Assembly: GCA_937934745.1 (NCBI GenBank) | Contig: CALGZC010000003.1 | Coordinates: 1 to 64,000 of the forward strand | Length of the DNA: 64,000 nucleotides | Reading direction: 5' to 3' | Origin: an uncultured Blastocatellia bacterium | GTDB taxonomy: Bacteria > Acidobacteriota > Blastocatellia > Chloracidobacteriales > Chloracidobacteriaceae | Part shown: piece by piece, positions 24,529 to 33,966 of the stretch | Layout: each line of letters begins with the position of its first letter | Numbering within the stretch: the stretch's first letter is position 1 | Made by a program: the position numbers and the translations under genes | The notes under the pieces: model-generated | What the model was told of the DNA's origin: nothing | Databases searched by the model: none | Seen by the model: only the letters and a program-made list of their open reading frames with translations

Positions 24529-25980
24529 ATGGCGACGGTTGACATCGGAACGATTGTTTCGCTTTGCAAGCGACGTGGTTTTATCTTTCCAGCGAGTGAA
24601 ATCTACGGTGGACTTGGTTCGACGTGGGATTACGGCCCGTTAGGTGTCGAACTCAAAAACAACGTCAAGCGCGCCTGGTGGAAGGCCGTGGTCTATGACC
24701 GCAACGACATCGAAGGCATGGACGGCGCCATCCTGATGAACCGTCTCGTGTGGAAATACTCCGGTCACGAAGCGACCTTCAGCGATCCGCTTGTGGACTG
24801 CCGGGAATGCAAGGGCCGGTTTCGCGCCGATAAGCTTGATGAACTCGACTGCCCACGCTACAAACGCAAGGTCACGGCCTGCCACGCTCACCTTACCGAG
24901 CCGCGTGCCTTCAACCTAATGTTCAAAACCCAGGTCGGTCCCGTTGAAGAGGAAGCGGCACTTGCCTACCTCCGGCCGGAAACGGCGCAGAGTATTTTTG
25001 TCAACTTCAAAAACATTGTGGACTCCCGGTGGCGCAAAGTCCCGTTCGGCATCGCCCAGATCGGCAAAGCCTTTCGCAACGAGATCGTGCCGGGTAACTT
25101 CACCTTCCGTACCCGCGAGTTTGAGCAGATGGAAATCGAGTTTTTCTGCAAGCCCGGTACGGATGCAGACTGGCACGCGCACTGGATTGAAGAACGCTAT
25201 AACTGGTACATACGCTACGGCCTGCGGCGGGAAAACCTGCGGCGGTACGTTCAAAAGCCGGAGGAACTGGCGCATTACGCCCGCGCCTGCACCGACTTGC
25301 AGTATCGTTTCTTCCCTGAACGCGCTGACGAGGAAAAGCAGTGGGATGAGCTGGAAGGCATCGCCAACCGCACCGATTACGATCTGAGCGTACACTCGAA
25401 AGGCAAACAAGAAAAGTGGGGGCTGCACAACGAGCACTCGACACAGAGCCTGATGTATCGCGATCCGGTCACCAACGAGAAGTTCTTTCCCTATGTCATT
25501 GAGCCGTCAGCCGGGGCCGACCGAGCCACGCTGGCATTTCTGCTGGACGCCTACAGTGAGAAACCGGGCGCGGATGGCGAGCCACGGGTGGTGCTGAAAC
25601 TTCATCCGGCACTGGCACCGATCAAGGTGGCCGTTCTACCACTGGCACGCAACAAGTCGGAGCTGGTTGAAAAAGCTCAGGCAATCAAGGCCGACTTACA
25701 ACAGCACGGGATCCGCGCCGTCTATGATGACACAGTAGCCATTGGCAAGCTTTATGCACGGCAGGATGAAATCGGCACACCGTTTTGCGTCACGGTGGAC
25801 TACGACACGCTTGGCATCGGCAAAGCAAAGCCTGACGGTGCGCCGGAAGCGACGGCGTCTGCACCGGTGGCCCTCAAAGATACTGTTACGGTGCGCGACC
25901 GTGATACCTGGGAACAGGTTCGCATCCCGATCACAGGACTACGGGAGTTCTTCGCCGAACGGCTTGGTCCAGCTTTGTGA
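24529..25980 (+). CDS. glyQS: Glycyl-tRNA synthetase (single-chain, homodimer type)
   Basis: The 483-residue class II enzyme charges tRNA-Gly. It has the opening [32 protein letters not shown] typical of the alpha2 form, motif 1/2 elements ([26 protein letters not shown]), the glycine pocket [12 protein letters not shown] region, and motif 3 ([14 protein letters not shown]). The C-terminal anticodon-binding domain starts at about [17 protein letters not shown]. Length is normal for this form, which differs from the alpha2beta2 GlyQ/GlyS enzyme. An unusual structured leader lies just upstream. Confidence 0.97.
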   Translation: MATVDIGTIVSLCKRRGFIFPASEIYGGLGSTWDYGPLGVELKNNVKRAWWKAVVYDRNDIEGMDGAILMNRLVWKYSGHEATFSDPLVDCRECKGRFRADKLDELDCPRYKRKVTACHAHLTEPRAFNLMFKTQVGPVEEEAALAYLRPETAQSIFVNFKNIVDSRWRKVPFGIAQIGKAFRNEIVPGNFTFRTREFEQMEIEFFCKPGTDADWHAHWIEERYNWYIRYGLRRENLRRYVQKPEELAHYARACTDLQYRFFPERADEEKQWDELEGIANRTDYDLSVHSKGKQEKWGLHNEHSTQSLMYRDPVTNEKFFPYVIEPSAGADRATLAFLLDAYSEKPGADGEPRVVLKLHPALAPIKVAVLPLARNKSELVEKAQAIKADLQQHGIRAVYDDTVAIGKLYARQDEIGTPFCVTVDYDTLGIGKAKPDGAPEATASAPVALKDTVTVRDRDTWEQVRIPITGLREFFAERLGPAL

Positions 25981-26046
25981 AACAATGCTGGGGCGTCCCC
26001 GGGGACCGTTAGGCTCAATCCCAACATTCGTTCAAGGAGTGTTTGT

Positions 26047-26505
26047 ATGCAGAATCTCAAGCGATCATTGTCTCTCTGCGCGGTGGTGATGGCCGGTGCG
26101 TTGGCCGCGTGCGTGGTGAAAGACAATGTCCCGCCGCCGCCGCCGATGAAACCAAAAGACGAAAAGGTCAGAACGGTTGAACCGACTAAGCCGCCAACTG
26201 AAACGAGCGCCAAGCCGGCCGAAGGTGCGGAAGACCCGCTCATTGCCAAGGGGCGTGAGCTATACAACGGCAACGCCTGCGCCGGTTGCCATGGTGAAAA
26301 AGGCCAGGGTGTGTTGCCAAACGTACCAAAGTTTACCGATGCCGAATGGCAGAAGCAGGAAAAGGACGAAGCCATTGTGGCTTCCCTTAAGGGAGCGAAG
26401 GCGGCGCAGGGGATGCCGGCGTTCAAAGGTGGCAACGGCACGGATGAGGAACACAAGGCCCTGGTGGCTTACATTCGCTTCCTCGGCAAAGAAGCCGGCA
26501 AGTAG
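26047..26505 (+). CDS. Mono-heme c-type cytochrome lipoprotein
   Basis: The 152-residue protein begins with a lipoprotein signal (LSLCAVVMAGALAAC; lipidated Cys22), then a Pro/Lys-rich tether (23-60) and one cytochrome c domain. Heme binds at C78-A-G-C81-H82, and Met123 in GMPAF is the likely second axial ligand. It is anchored in a membrane on the periplasmic side and would carry single electrons. An AAGGAG-type site precedes ATG 26047. A second, degenerate cytochrome lies directly downstream. Confidence 0.93.
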   Translation: MQNLKRSLSLCAVVMAGALAACVVKDNVPPPPPMKPKDEKVRTVEPTKPPTETSAKPAEGAEDPLIAKGRELYNGNACAGCHGEKGQGVLPNVPKFTDAEWQKQEKDEAIVASLKGAKAAQGMPAFKGGNGTDEEHKALVAYIRFLGKEAGK

Positions 26506-26521
26506 GTGTGCCGGACACGCG

Positions 26522-27007
26522 ATGCCCGGCGAGAGGTCTCAGGTGGACGGCGGCCGGATCTGCTTCGGTTTGCCGTCACAACCACCAAACCCAACTGTTA
26601 CACCGAAGACACTGTCACCTACGGCTTCCACCCATTTAGCCGGCCGGCTCTTGTCAATCCTCTTGTCGAGCCTTTTGGCAGCGCTGACTGTTGGTGGAGC
26701 CGTCACTGTCGGTCAGCCAGGCGTGGTCGCTCCGGGAGGGGCCTCCGACGAGACGGCGGCCAAGCGCCTGGCGTGTGGCAAGCGACGCTACCACGATGCC
26801 GGCGCCTGCATCGCCTGCCTCGGCGCAGATAGGAAACCGACCGTACCCGAAGCACCGGACCTGACGGATACCGAGTGGCAGCGCAAGCGGACCGATGCCG
26901 ACTTGGCGACGGCAATTGGCAAGGGCAAGGGTACTATGCCACCGTTTAAAGGGTCGGAGGCCGACATTGAGGCGCTGGTGGCATACGTTCGCTCACTCGC
27001 CCGGTGA
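26522..27007 (+). CDS. Degenerate cytochrome c-like protein lacking the heme-ligand histidine (CXXCL)
   Basis: From the in-frame ATG at 26522 the product is 161 residues, with a hydrophobic export segment (about 43-62, LLSILLSSLLAALTVGGAV) and a cytochrome c-like domain that resembles its upstream neighbour (APDLTDTEWQRKRTDADLATAIGKGKG against VPKFTDAEWQKQEKDEAIVASLKG). The heme motif reads C96-I-A-C99-L100: the His codon is replaced by CTC at 26819-26821. Nearby positions are also odd (LACGKRRY, GADRKPT). Met139 is kept (GTMPPFKG). Without the His a covalent, six-coordinate heme is unlikely, so this is a decaying duplicate or a protein with a new role. The start is uncertain; TTG 26651 is another option. 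Confidence 0.65.
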   Translation: MPGERSQVDGGRICFGLPSQPPNPTVTPKTLSPTASTHLAGRLLSILLSSLLAALTVGGAVTVGQPGVVAPGGASDETAAKRLACGKRRYHDAGACIACLGADRKPTVPEAPDLTDTEWQRKRTDADLATAIGKGKGTMPPFKGSEADIEALVAYVRSLAR

Positions 27008-27055
27008 GCGGTGCAGTGGACGTGAGCCACCGATACCAGCTTGGAATTACACCCC

Positions 27056-28114
27056 ATGAAAGTAGGCATCGTCGGCTTCGCCGGCGCCGGTAAAACGACC
27101 GTGTTCAACGCGCTGACAGGGCTTGCGGCCGAGGTCGGCGGCTATGGCGGGAAAGACCGTCCGAACTTAGGGAACATCAAGGTACCCGATGCCCGTGTAG
27201 ATAAGCTGGGCGACATTTACCGCACCAGAAAACGAACCTACGCCGAGGTGGCGTTCGTGGATGTCGCTGGACCGTCCGAAGGGGCCCGTGCCGGCGGACT
27301 AGACACCGGGCTGGTTACTGCCATGCGCGACGTGGACGCGCTGGCGCATGTTGTTCGTGCCTTCCCTGACCCACTTGGAATGCGTCCGACCGACCCGGCC
27401 GCCGACATTGCTGCCTTCGATACCGAACTCATTCTGTCCGACCTCGTGCAGGTCGAAAATCGGCTGGAGCGGCTAAAAAAAGATCAGAAGGCGACCGTGC
27501 GCGAACGTGAGTTGTTTGCGCGGTGCAAGGCCGCGCTCGAGACCGAACAGCCACTGCGGGCGCTAGCCTTTGACGACGAAGAACGCCACCTGATGACCGG
27601 TTTTCGTTTCCTCTCGCTCAAGCCGCAGATGATTCTGCTCAACGTCGCCGAAGCTGATCTGACCGCTGGTGTTCCGCCTGCCGTTCATGAAGCGGCTCAG
27701 AAGCGTGCGATACCTACTGTCACCACCATGTGTGGACAGGTGGAAATGGATATTGCACAACTCGCGCCGGAGGAGCAGGGCGATTTCCTGCGCGATTTAG
27801 GCCTGGCAGCCCCGGCGCGCGACCGTTTTATCGTTGCAGCCTATGGGTTGCTCAACCTGATCAGCTTCCTCACCGCCGGCGAGGATGAGTGCCGTGCCTG
27901 GCCCATTCAACGCGGGACGAAAGCTCAGCGGGCCGCAGGCAAGATTCATTCCGACATCGAGCGCGGTTTTATCCGCGCGGAAGTCATAGCCTACACCGAC
28001 TTCATCACCTACGGGTCGGAAGCCAAATGCAAAGAAGCCGGCAAACTGCGGCTGGAAGGCAAAGACTACGTCGTACAGGATGGCGACATTATTCACTTCC
28101 GCTTTAACGTGTGA
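27056..28114 (+). CDS. ychF: YchF/OLA1-type P-loop NTPase
   Basis: The 352-residue protein has the YchF layout: P-loop GFAGAGKTT (8-16), switch/G3 VDVAGPSEGA, the NVAE form of G4 (LLNVAEAD) that favours ATP over GTP in the family, a helical insert, and a C-terminal TGS domain ending GKDYVVQDGDIIHFRFNV. YchF proteins bind ribosomes and affect stress translation. The P-loop here differs from the usual GLPNVGKST, marking a divergent subfamily. Start ATG 27056 begins MKVGIVGFAG; the frame is open 15 bases further. signal peptidase I follows 17 bases later. Confidence 0.88.
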   Translation: MKVGIVGFAGAGKTTVFNALTGLAAEVGGYGGKDRPNLGNIKVPDARVDKLGDIYRTRKRTYAEVAFVDVAGPSEGARAGGLDTGLVTAMRDVDALAHVVRAFPDPLGMRPTDPAADIAAFDTELILSDLVQVENRLERLKKDQKATVRERELFARCKAALETEQPLRALAFDDEERHLMTGFRFLSLKPQMILLNVAEADLTAGVPPAVHEAAQKRAIPTVTTMCGQVEMDIAQLAPEEQGDFLRDLGLAAPARDRFIVAAYGLLNLISFLTAGEDECRAWPIQRGTKAQRAAGKIHSDIERGFIRAEVIAYTDFITYGSEAKCKEAGKLRLEGKDYVVQDGDIIHFRFNV

Positions 28115-28131
28115 AATGTTGAGGCTTCACC

Positions 28132-28974
28132 ATGGCCGATGACGCACCCCAAGCGAAGCCGGATACTACGCCGGAGACCAATCGGACGAAACGCTCCGAG
28201 TTGCGGGAGTTCGTCGAGATGATCATCACAACGCTGATTATGGCGTTGTTTGGGATCACCTTCGTTGTGCGGTCGGTGAATGTTCCGACCGGCTCTATGA
28301 ACAACGCAATTTATTCCGGTGATTTTTTGCTCGTTAACAAATTCATTTTCGGCTACGAGGGTGGGATCCCACTGGACGGGTGGTTGCCGCACCGCCCGAT
28401 TCGGCGCGGCGACATCATTGTCTTCAAGTTCCCACAGAGTGAGGATCAGAACTACGTCAAGCGCGTTATCGGACTTCCCGGTGAAACCATCGAAATCCGC
28501 GGCCAGCGCGTGTACATCAACGGTCAGGAACTGCCCGAAACACGCATCATTGCCGAAAACGACCTCGAAGACGGCGGACGCCTCAATGTCCTAGAGGAAT
28601 ACCCGGCTGAAGGCGCGCAGTGGAAGGTCTACTACCGCCCCGGGTCGGATTTTGAGTACGCAGACCGGGAAGATGAACCGTTAGCCGAACCACCGCTGCC
28701 AAGCGGACGTTACCGCGACTACAAACATGAGCCCCACTACGGCATTGGACGACCATTCAAGATTCCCGAAGACTGCTACTTCACCTTGGGCGATAACCGC
28801 GACAACAGTCTCGACAGCCGTTACTGGGGCCCTGTGCCACGCGATTACGTCATCGGGCGGCCGCTGTTTGTCTATGCCTCATTTGACCCCAATCCCCAGG
28901 CATCGTTAGGTGAGCGGCTGAGTTCCTTCTTTTTCAAGGGGCGCTGGAAACGACTGGGGGCGTTGGTGAAATAG
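28132..28974 (+). CDS. lepB: Signal peptidase I
   Basis: The 280-residue membrane protease removes Sec and Tat signal peptides. One N-terminal membrane segment (about 26-46) precedes box B with nucleophile Ser55 (VPTGSMNNAI), box D with general base Lys110 (YVKRVIGLPGE) and box E (GDNRDNSLDSRYWGPV). An insert of about 60 residues lies between boxes D and E, within the normal range. A GAGG lies 9 bases before ATG 28132. It appears cotranscribed with ychF. Confidence 0.95.
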   Translation: MADDAPQAKPDTTPETNRTKRSELREFVEMIITTLIMALFGITFVVRSVNVPTGSMNNAIYSGDFLLVNKFIFGYEGGIPLDGWLPHRPIRRGDIIVFKFPQSEDQNYVKRVIGLPGETIEIRGQRVYINGQELPETRIIAENDLEDGGRLNVLEEYPAEGAQWKVYYRPGSDFEYADREDEPLAEPPLPSGRYRDYKHEPHYGIGRPFKIPEDCYFTLGDNRDNSLDSRYWGPVPRDYVIGRPLFVYASFDPNPQASLGERLSSFFFKGRWKRLGALVK

Positions 28975-29124
28975 CCGCAGTGACAAAAGCCCTGCCCGGT
29001 GTGCTCTGCCATCCGGCTAACAATGCCGGCTAAAAATTCCGTTTCACATCTTGTCCGCTGCAAAGTAGGTTGGAAACGAAGTTTCGGCTTCCATTTTTGG
29101 TTCTCCCCTGTGAGGTCGTGCCCT

Positions 29125-30225
29125 ATGATTGCTACGGAATCCGTCGTGCAGGAGACAAAGGCGGCGGCGGCGGACAAAAGCCTGATTAGTCCGCGTTTTT
29201 ACGTCACCGATTACAAAAAGATGAACGCACTGCGCTTCGACCACATGGCTGATGCCTTCAAAGCCATGCACAAGCGCTTCGCCGACGACCCTAATAAGCA
29301 CTTTTTCAAACGGGACGACGACCCGGATTTCGACCAGGACTTCTCACATCTTCCGAAGTCGTTTAAGGATTTTCTCATCCGTGGATGCATTGGCGAGTTT
29401 TCCGGCGCGCTCCTTTACAAGGAAATCGCCGACCGCATTGACGACCCCATCCTCAGCGATACCTACCGTCTGATGGCGCGCGACGAAGGACGACACAGTG
29501 GCTTTATTCGTCTGGCTCTGCGCGACATTAGCGCCGATCTCGATCTTCAGTTGCTTCAGGGTGAGAAGGAATTTGTCAGCATGCACCCGAAGCTGATCCT
29601 GTACACCACCTACCTATCTGAGGTCATCGGGTACTTCCGCTACATCAACATCTACTCACACCTCGAAGCACACCCTGAACATCGCTACCATCCGATCTTC
29701 AAGTACTTCGGTGGCTGGTGCCAGGACGAACTCAAGCATGGCGATTTCATCGGTCTCCAGCTTGAAGCTCAGAAGAACCTCTACCTGAACGGTGGCGTCA
29801 ACAGACTACTCATCCGCTTCTTCTCACTGGCAGTGTACGTCACCATGTGGTTGCGCGACCTCAAGGCACAGGACTTCTATGCCTCGATTGGGTTGGATTG
29901 GCGGGCGTATGACTTGAAAGTGATTCGGGAAACGAATGCCTACGCACAGCGCGTCTTCGGTTTCCGCCTCGATGTGGACAACCCTAAGTTCATCCGTATT
30001 TTGGATCGGATGGCCGAACGCTATGCGCGGATGATGGAGCGCGAAGCCGCCGGTGCCGGCAAAGCTGCACTTGTCCCGATCCAGATGGCGCTTACGGCCG
30101 ATTACCTGCGGTTGTTTGCGATGAAGGTCCGCACGGATGCCCCACCGCCGATCCCAGACTATCCGGTGACACCTGTTGTTAAGGGACTTTCTGTGAAGCA
30201 GAAAGGGCAACCGGCAACGGTGTAG
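29125..30225 (+). CDS. acsF: Aerobic Mg-protoporphyrin IX monomethyl ester cyclase
   Basis: The 366-residue protein is the diiron oxygenase that makes the isocyclic E ring of (bacterio)chlorophyll with O2. The paired ligand sets are visible: Glu91 with DEGRH (120-124), and Glu166 with DELKH (201-205), each E-x(29-36)-DExxH. Other landmarks are MNALRFDHMADAFKAMH and YFGGWCQDELKHGDF. The protein has no membrane helices beyond amphipathic ones, as usual. Its presence shows a phototroph living with oxygen; the anaerobic alternative would be the radical SAM enzyme BchE. I chose ATG 29125, where homology starts. A reductase gene starts one base after its stop codon. Confidence 0.96.
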   Translation: MIATESVVQETKAAAADKSLISPRFYVTDYKKMNALRFDHMADAFKAMHKRFADDPNKHFFKRDDDPDFDQDFSHLPKSFKDFLIRGCIGEFSGALLYKEIADRIDDPILSDTYRLMARDEGRHSGFIRLALRDISADLDLQLLQGEKEFVSMHPKLILYTTYLSEVIGYFRYINIYSHLEAHPEHRYHPIFKYFGGWCQDELKHGDFIGLQLEAQKNLYLNGGVNRLLIRFFSLAVYVTMWLRDLKAQDFYASIGLDWRAYDLKVIRETNAYAQRVFGFRLDVDNPKFIRILDRMAERYARMMEREAAGAGKAALVPIQMALTADYLRLFAMKVRTDAPPPIPDYPVTPVVKGLSVKQKGQPATV

Positions 30226-30226
30226 T

Positions 30227-31237
30227 ATGCCCACTGTCTTTGGCGTCGCGCTCCTGGGGAGCGGGCGCGTAGCACGCGCCCGCTTGCGTGAGCTTGATGA
30301 ACGCTACGACACGCGCGTGGCAGTTGTGGCTTCCCACAACTTTGACCGCGCCTACGAACTCGCCCTCCCTATTGCTGCGGCTGCCACCAACGATTGGAAG
30401 GCAGCCATTGCCCGCTCTGATGTGGATCTTGTCATGGTTTGTTCGACGAACCCATACCATGCGCCCATGGCGCGGGCAGCGCTGGAGGCCGGTAAGCCGG
30501 TCAGTGTGGATTATCCATTAGCCCTGTCCTTCACGGATGCGGAACAGTTAGTCGAGCTGGCTTATGCGCGAAGCGTCGTCCTCCACGTCGAACACATTGA
30601 ACTCCTGTCCGCCTGGTTTGAAACCTTCCGCAAGGCGCTTCCCCGACTAGGACGTCTCCATCGCCTGGCTTGGCGCAATGTCAGTTGTCGTCCGGCCGCA
30701 CCGGAAGACTGGACCTTTGACCGCGCCCACGGCTTCTCGCTCTTCCAGCAGGCCAGCATACCGAGCCGGATCATCACCTGTGTCGGCCAGGCAACGTGGA
30801 TTGAAGGGCAAGAAAGTTTTTCCGACGAAGACGGCACACGCTTCGGACGCCGCGCCACCCACCTGCGGTTTGGCTTTGGCGCAGACAGCATCGGCGAAAT
30901 TCAGGACATCCTGACACAGATTGACGAAGCCGGGCCGGTTGCCGAACTTGAAGCAGTCGGTGAAGGCGGAACCCTGGTGGGACGCCGACACCGCGAAGTT
31001 TGGTACACCGACCCGCAGGGCATCACAACCGCGCTTCCGATCACGCCGCGTTCGGGCTTGTTCGGGCAAGACATCGCCGCGTTTCTGGATGCCGTCACCG
31101 GGCAAGGGCAACCCTACGTTTCACTCGACCATGTACTGGCAGCCCTGCGCTTCGCTGCCGCTGCCGAGCGCGCTGTCCAGCGTGGTCGGCGCATCCTGGT
31201 CACGACGGGCGTTGAGACTCAAACAGACTGCACGTAA
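30227..31237 (+). CDS. Gfo/Idh/MocA oxidoreductase resembling cyanobacterial biliverdin reductase (BvdR)
   Basis: The 336-residue protein has an N-terminal Rossmann fold ([16 protein letters not shown]) and the Gfo/Idh/MocA C-terminal domain. Several stretches recall BvdR as I remember it: [11 protein letters not shown] against the family's EYPLALTY, the strictly placed LHVEHIELL, and [20 protein letters not shown] followed by [15 protein letters not shown]. BvdR reduces biliverdin to bilirubin with NADPH. The gene is coupled to acsF (one base between stop and start), so a role on a tetrapyrrole, or in reductant supply to the cyclase, is an inference worth testing. A sugar-type dehydrogenase remains possible. 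Its end overlaps the convergent rpsR gene by 19 bases. Confidence 0.8.
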   Translation: MPTVFGVALLGSGRVARARLRELDERYDTRVAVVASHNFDRAYELALPIAAAATNDWKAAIARSDVDLVMVCSTNPYHAPMARAALEAGKPVSVDYPLALSFTDAEQLVELAYARSVVLHVEHIELLSAWFETFRKALPRLGRLHRLAWRNVSCRPAAPEDWTFDRAHGFSLFQQASIPSRIITCVGQATWIEGQESFSDEDGTRFGRRATHLRFGFGADSIGEIQDILTQIDEAGPVAELEAVGEGGTLVGRRHREVWYTDPQGITTALPITPRSGLFGQDIAAFLDAVTGQGQPYVSLDHVLAALRFAAAAERAVQRGRRILVTTGVETQTDCT

Positions 31238-31587
31238 GGTAGTAATGCAAGGTGCTTTGCGCGTTTGATGGCCCGGGCCAGGCGCCTTTGCATTGTCGGA
31301 TTCACGCCTGTCAGACGGCGTGGCAGAATGCGTTTGTTGTCGCCGATGAAACGCTCCAGAAGCTTAACATCCTTGTAGTCAATGTAGTCAATCTTGGCTT
31401 CTAGCAGCGGACACCGCTTCTTCCGCCGTCCCGTACGCCGGTTGCCGCCGGCGGCGCCTCGGTTGCTGCTGCTAGCAACACGGCGGCCTGCGCCGCCAGC
31501 GGCCTGCGCCGCCGGACGCCGTTCTGCCCCCTGACCAGCCTCAGCCGTTGCTTCAACCGATCCTGTTGTTTCTGAAAGTTCAGCCAT
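31219..31587 (-). CDS. rpsR: 30S ribosomal protein bS18 with long N-terminal extension
   Basis: Residues 56-122 are an ordinary bS18 ([39 protein letters not shown] and the basic [19 protein letters not shown]). The first 55 residues are a low-complexity Ala/Gly/Arg-rich extension, making the protein 122 residues against the usual 75 or so. bS18 binds bS6 and 16S rRNA in the platform of the small subunit. It lies apart from rpsF and rplI, its usual neighbours, unless they are elsewhere. The 3' end overlaps the bvdR-like gene on the other strand. Confidence 0.95.
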   Translation of the reverse strand: MAELSETTGSVEATAEAGQGAERRPAAQAAGGAGRRVASSSNRGAAGGNRRTGRRKKRCPLLEAKIDYIDYKDVKLLERFIGDNKRILPRRLTGVNPTMQRRLARAIKRAKHLALLPYVQSV

Positions 31588-31702
31588 AGCGCTTTGTTGT
31601 CCTCCCTCTCATCACAAATCATGCCGGTCAGCGTCTGGCACAGCACTGCCAAGGTGACGCACCGACAACCCAACCGATTGGTGAACGATCTCAACAAGTC
31701 GC

Positions 31703-32809
31703 CTAGTGAATGACCTCTCCGGGTGGCAAGACGAGCTTGTCGAGAACCACACGAGCCTCTGTCAGACCGACTGACACCAGATGCTTGAGGTCGGCCCGCA
31801 ACTCGGCGACGGCGCGCAGGTCAAGTTCATCGCCGTGTAAACCGTCAACGAGATCATAGGCCGCCTGTGCCCGTCCAAGACCTAACAGGGTAATAATTTC
31901 CTCATAGCACATGTCATGCGGGTCGCCACCCTGCAGCCGTTCTTCCTCTAGGAGGTCGTACGCCTGCTGAAATGCTTCCCGCGACTCATCAAGCCGGTTG
32001 GCCAGGCGAAGCGCAATGCCGAGCTTGACGAAGCTCAACGGTACTTCCAGGCCATCTGCAATGGCTTCCTTGAGTTCCTGGGCAGCAGCCTGCGGCTCGC
32101 CGTTCGCCAGCAGTGCATTGCCAAGACCATACCGAGCCAGTGGGTTGTGGGGATCGAGGGCGACGGACTCACGGTATGCAGCGAGCGCCTCTTCGAGCCG
32201 CTCCATCGCCATCAGTAAATCGCCGAGATCAAGGTACACCCGTGGATCCTTTGGCGCCAGATCAAGGGCAATCCGAAACTGCTGCAGCGCCTCATCGTAT
32301 TTGTCTTGGTCGGCCAGCAAGCCGCCCAGTCCAAGGTAGTGCAACGGCTCATCGGGTCCAAGCTCGATAGCGCGGCGGTAGGCAACTTCGGCTTCGGGCA
32401 AGCGTCCGACTTCGGACAGGAAATTGCCGTAGTTGTAATGGCTCAACGCCTCGTCCGGTTCAAGCTGGAGCGCGCGCTTGAAATACTCTTCGGCAAGCTC
32501 AAACTCGCCTTCCTCAATGTAGAAAGCCCCCAACAAATGCAGTGGGCGCACATCGTTTGGAGACAAATGCTCAACTTTGCGCAAGTAGTCCACACCCTCG
32601 CTGTATCGCTCCGTATCGAGCAGCAGTGCGCCCAGCCGGATCAGGACCTCCGGTGACTGTGGCGCCAGGGCAAGCGCCTTCGTGTATGCCTCTTCGGCCT
32701 CATCCAGGTCACCTTCCTCGAGATAGGCATCACCTTTTTCCAGCAGTTTTTCTAGGGACGGCGTCGGCACTTTGGATGACGGCTTCGATTTACGTGATTT
32801 ACCAGACAT
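31703..32809 (-). CDS. Tetratricopeptide repeat protein
   Basis: The 368-residue protein is almost wholly TPR: about eight 34-residue units from residue 20 to about 290, for example AYLEEGDLDEAEEAYTKALALAPQSPE and AFYIEEGEFELAEEYFKRALQLEPDEA, followed by a less regular helical tail. It is acidic and begins with a short Lys/Ser-rich segment. No signal peptide or membrane segment is visible. TPR solenoids bind partner proteins; the partner is unknown. It lies between rpsR and a COG0523 GTPase on the same strand. Confidence 0.92.
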   Translation of the reverse strand: MSGKSRKSKPSSKVPTPSLEKLLEKGDAYLEEGDLDEAEEAYTKALALAPQSPEVLIRLGALLLDTERYSEGVDYLRKVEHLSPNDVRPLHLLGAFYIEEGEFELAEEYFKRALQLEPDEALSHYNYGNFLSEVGRLPEAEVAYRRAIELGPDEPLHYLGLGGLLADQDKYDEALQQFRIALDLAPKDPRVYLDLGDLLMAMERLEEALAAYRESVALDPHNPLARYGLGNALLANGEPQAAAQELKEAIADGLEVPLSFVKLGIALRLANRLDESREAFQQAYDLLEEERLQGGDPHDMCYEEIITLLGLGRAQAAYDLVDGLHGDELDLRAVAELRADLKHLVSVGLTEARVVLDKLVLPPGEVIH

Positions 32810-32868
32810 AAGTACGGGGGTGGATGCTCATAGAACAGGCATCCGGCAGAGGGTCAGGATGAACACGG

Positions 32869-33873
32869 CTACAGAATGGCCAAGGCGCGCCGCCGTGCTT
32901 CGCAGGCCGTCAGCTCTTGCGCCAGTCGCGCGTGATCTAACTGAGCGCCGATAAAGACAAGGTGCTCTTCGGGCGACGGTGAAAGGGTGACAGGGCGGAT
33001 GTAGAGATCGCCGTTGACGTACATCATCACCCACAGACCGTCTTCTCCGTCAAAGCGAACGAAGCCTTTTGCCCGCACGACATCCGGTGGCAGGTTTCGC
33101 ATAAAGTTCTCAAAGCGGTCGCGCACCAGCGGATGCAGCAACCGACATGATAGGGAGTGAAAATCCGTGTGGGCCTTGTAGTCGTCTTCACCAAGCGCTT
33201 GCAGCTTGGCGCGCATTGCCGCGCGGCGACGTTCGCGTTCAGACGGCTCGATATCCGCCAACAACCAATGAAAGTCGTCATCGCCGGCAACCTGCCCATG
33301 GGTTGCCAGATATACCGGCGCATCCGGGTTGTTCTCCGTAATATAGCGCCGGATTTCAGCGATCTGTTCCGGTGTTGCTTCGTCGGACTTCCCTATCACA
33401 ACAACATCGGCAAACTGTGTCTGGCGCTTGACAATAGCCCTCAACACCTTCGATAGGCGCAGGAAGTTTTTGGGGTCGGCCACCGTGACCATCTTTGCAA
33501 CGGTCACACGGTCAAGCAGGTGTGGTGCAGTGGCTTGGTCGAGGAGATCCACCGGGTCTGCTAACCCGGTCGCTTCCACAAAAATCATTTCCGGGCGGCG
33601 GGCGGCGACTTCGGTGAAGGCCTGAACGAAATCTTCACCGATCTGGCAACAAATACAACCGTCGCTCAACTCCATGACGCTGAAACCTTCACCCCGGAGC
33701 AACTCGCCATCAATGCTGATGTCGCCGAACTCGTTCATGAGAACGGCAACTTTCCGTCCCCGGCGACGCAGGTGGTGTAAGACGGCCAGCAACAACGTCG
33801 TCTTCCCACTACCGAGAAAGCCGGCAATAATCACGGCGGGAATCGGCGACGAAGCAATCGTGACAGACCCCAT
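32869..33873 (-). CDS. CobW/COG0523 family G3E GTPase (metal chaperone)
   Basis: The 334-residue protein has the G3E features: Walker A GFLGSGKTT, Walker B region MIFVEATGLADP, the metal-binding CXCC motif in DGCICCQIG and the NKSD-like VIGKSDEA (NK replaced by GK). The CobW_C domain follows (HPLVRDRFENFM and RAKGFVRFDG). Family members load zinc, cobalt or iron-type metals into client proteins using GTP. No Zur box or client gene is visible nearby, so the metal is undecided. I prefer ATG 33873 over 33879 since AAAGGA then sits 7 bases upstream. Confidence 0.9.
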   Translation of the reverse strand: MGSVTIASSPIPAVIIAGFLGSGKTTLLLAVLHHLRRRGRKVAVLMNEFGDISIDGELLRGEGFSVMELSDGCICCQIGEDFVQAFTEVAARRPEMIFVEATGLADPVDLLDQATAPHLLDRVTVAKMVTVADPKNFLRLSKVLRAIVKRQTQFADVVVIGKSDEATPEQIAEIRRYITENNPDAPVYLATHGQVAGDDDFHWLLADIEPSERERRRAAMRAKLQALGEDDYKAHTDFHSLSCRLLHPLVRDRFENFMRNLPPDVVRAKGFVRFDGEDGLWVMMYVNGDLYIRPVTLSPSPEEHLVFIGAQLDHARLAQELTACEARRRALAIL

Positions 33874-33966
33874 AACCATTTCCTTTCGGGTACGTAGAAA
33901 ACCTGACCTCAGAAGACCGAGCATTGTACCACTCCAACCGTGGCCTCACCAAGGCACGCGGTGGCA

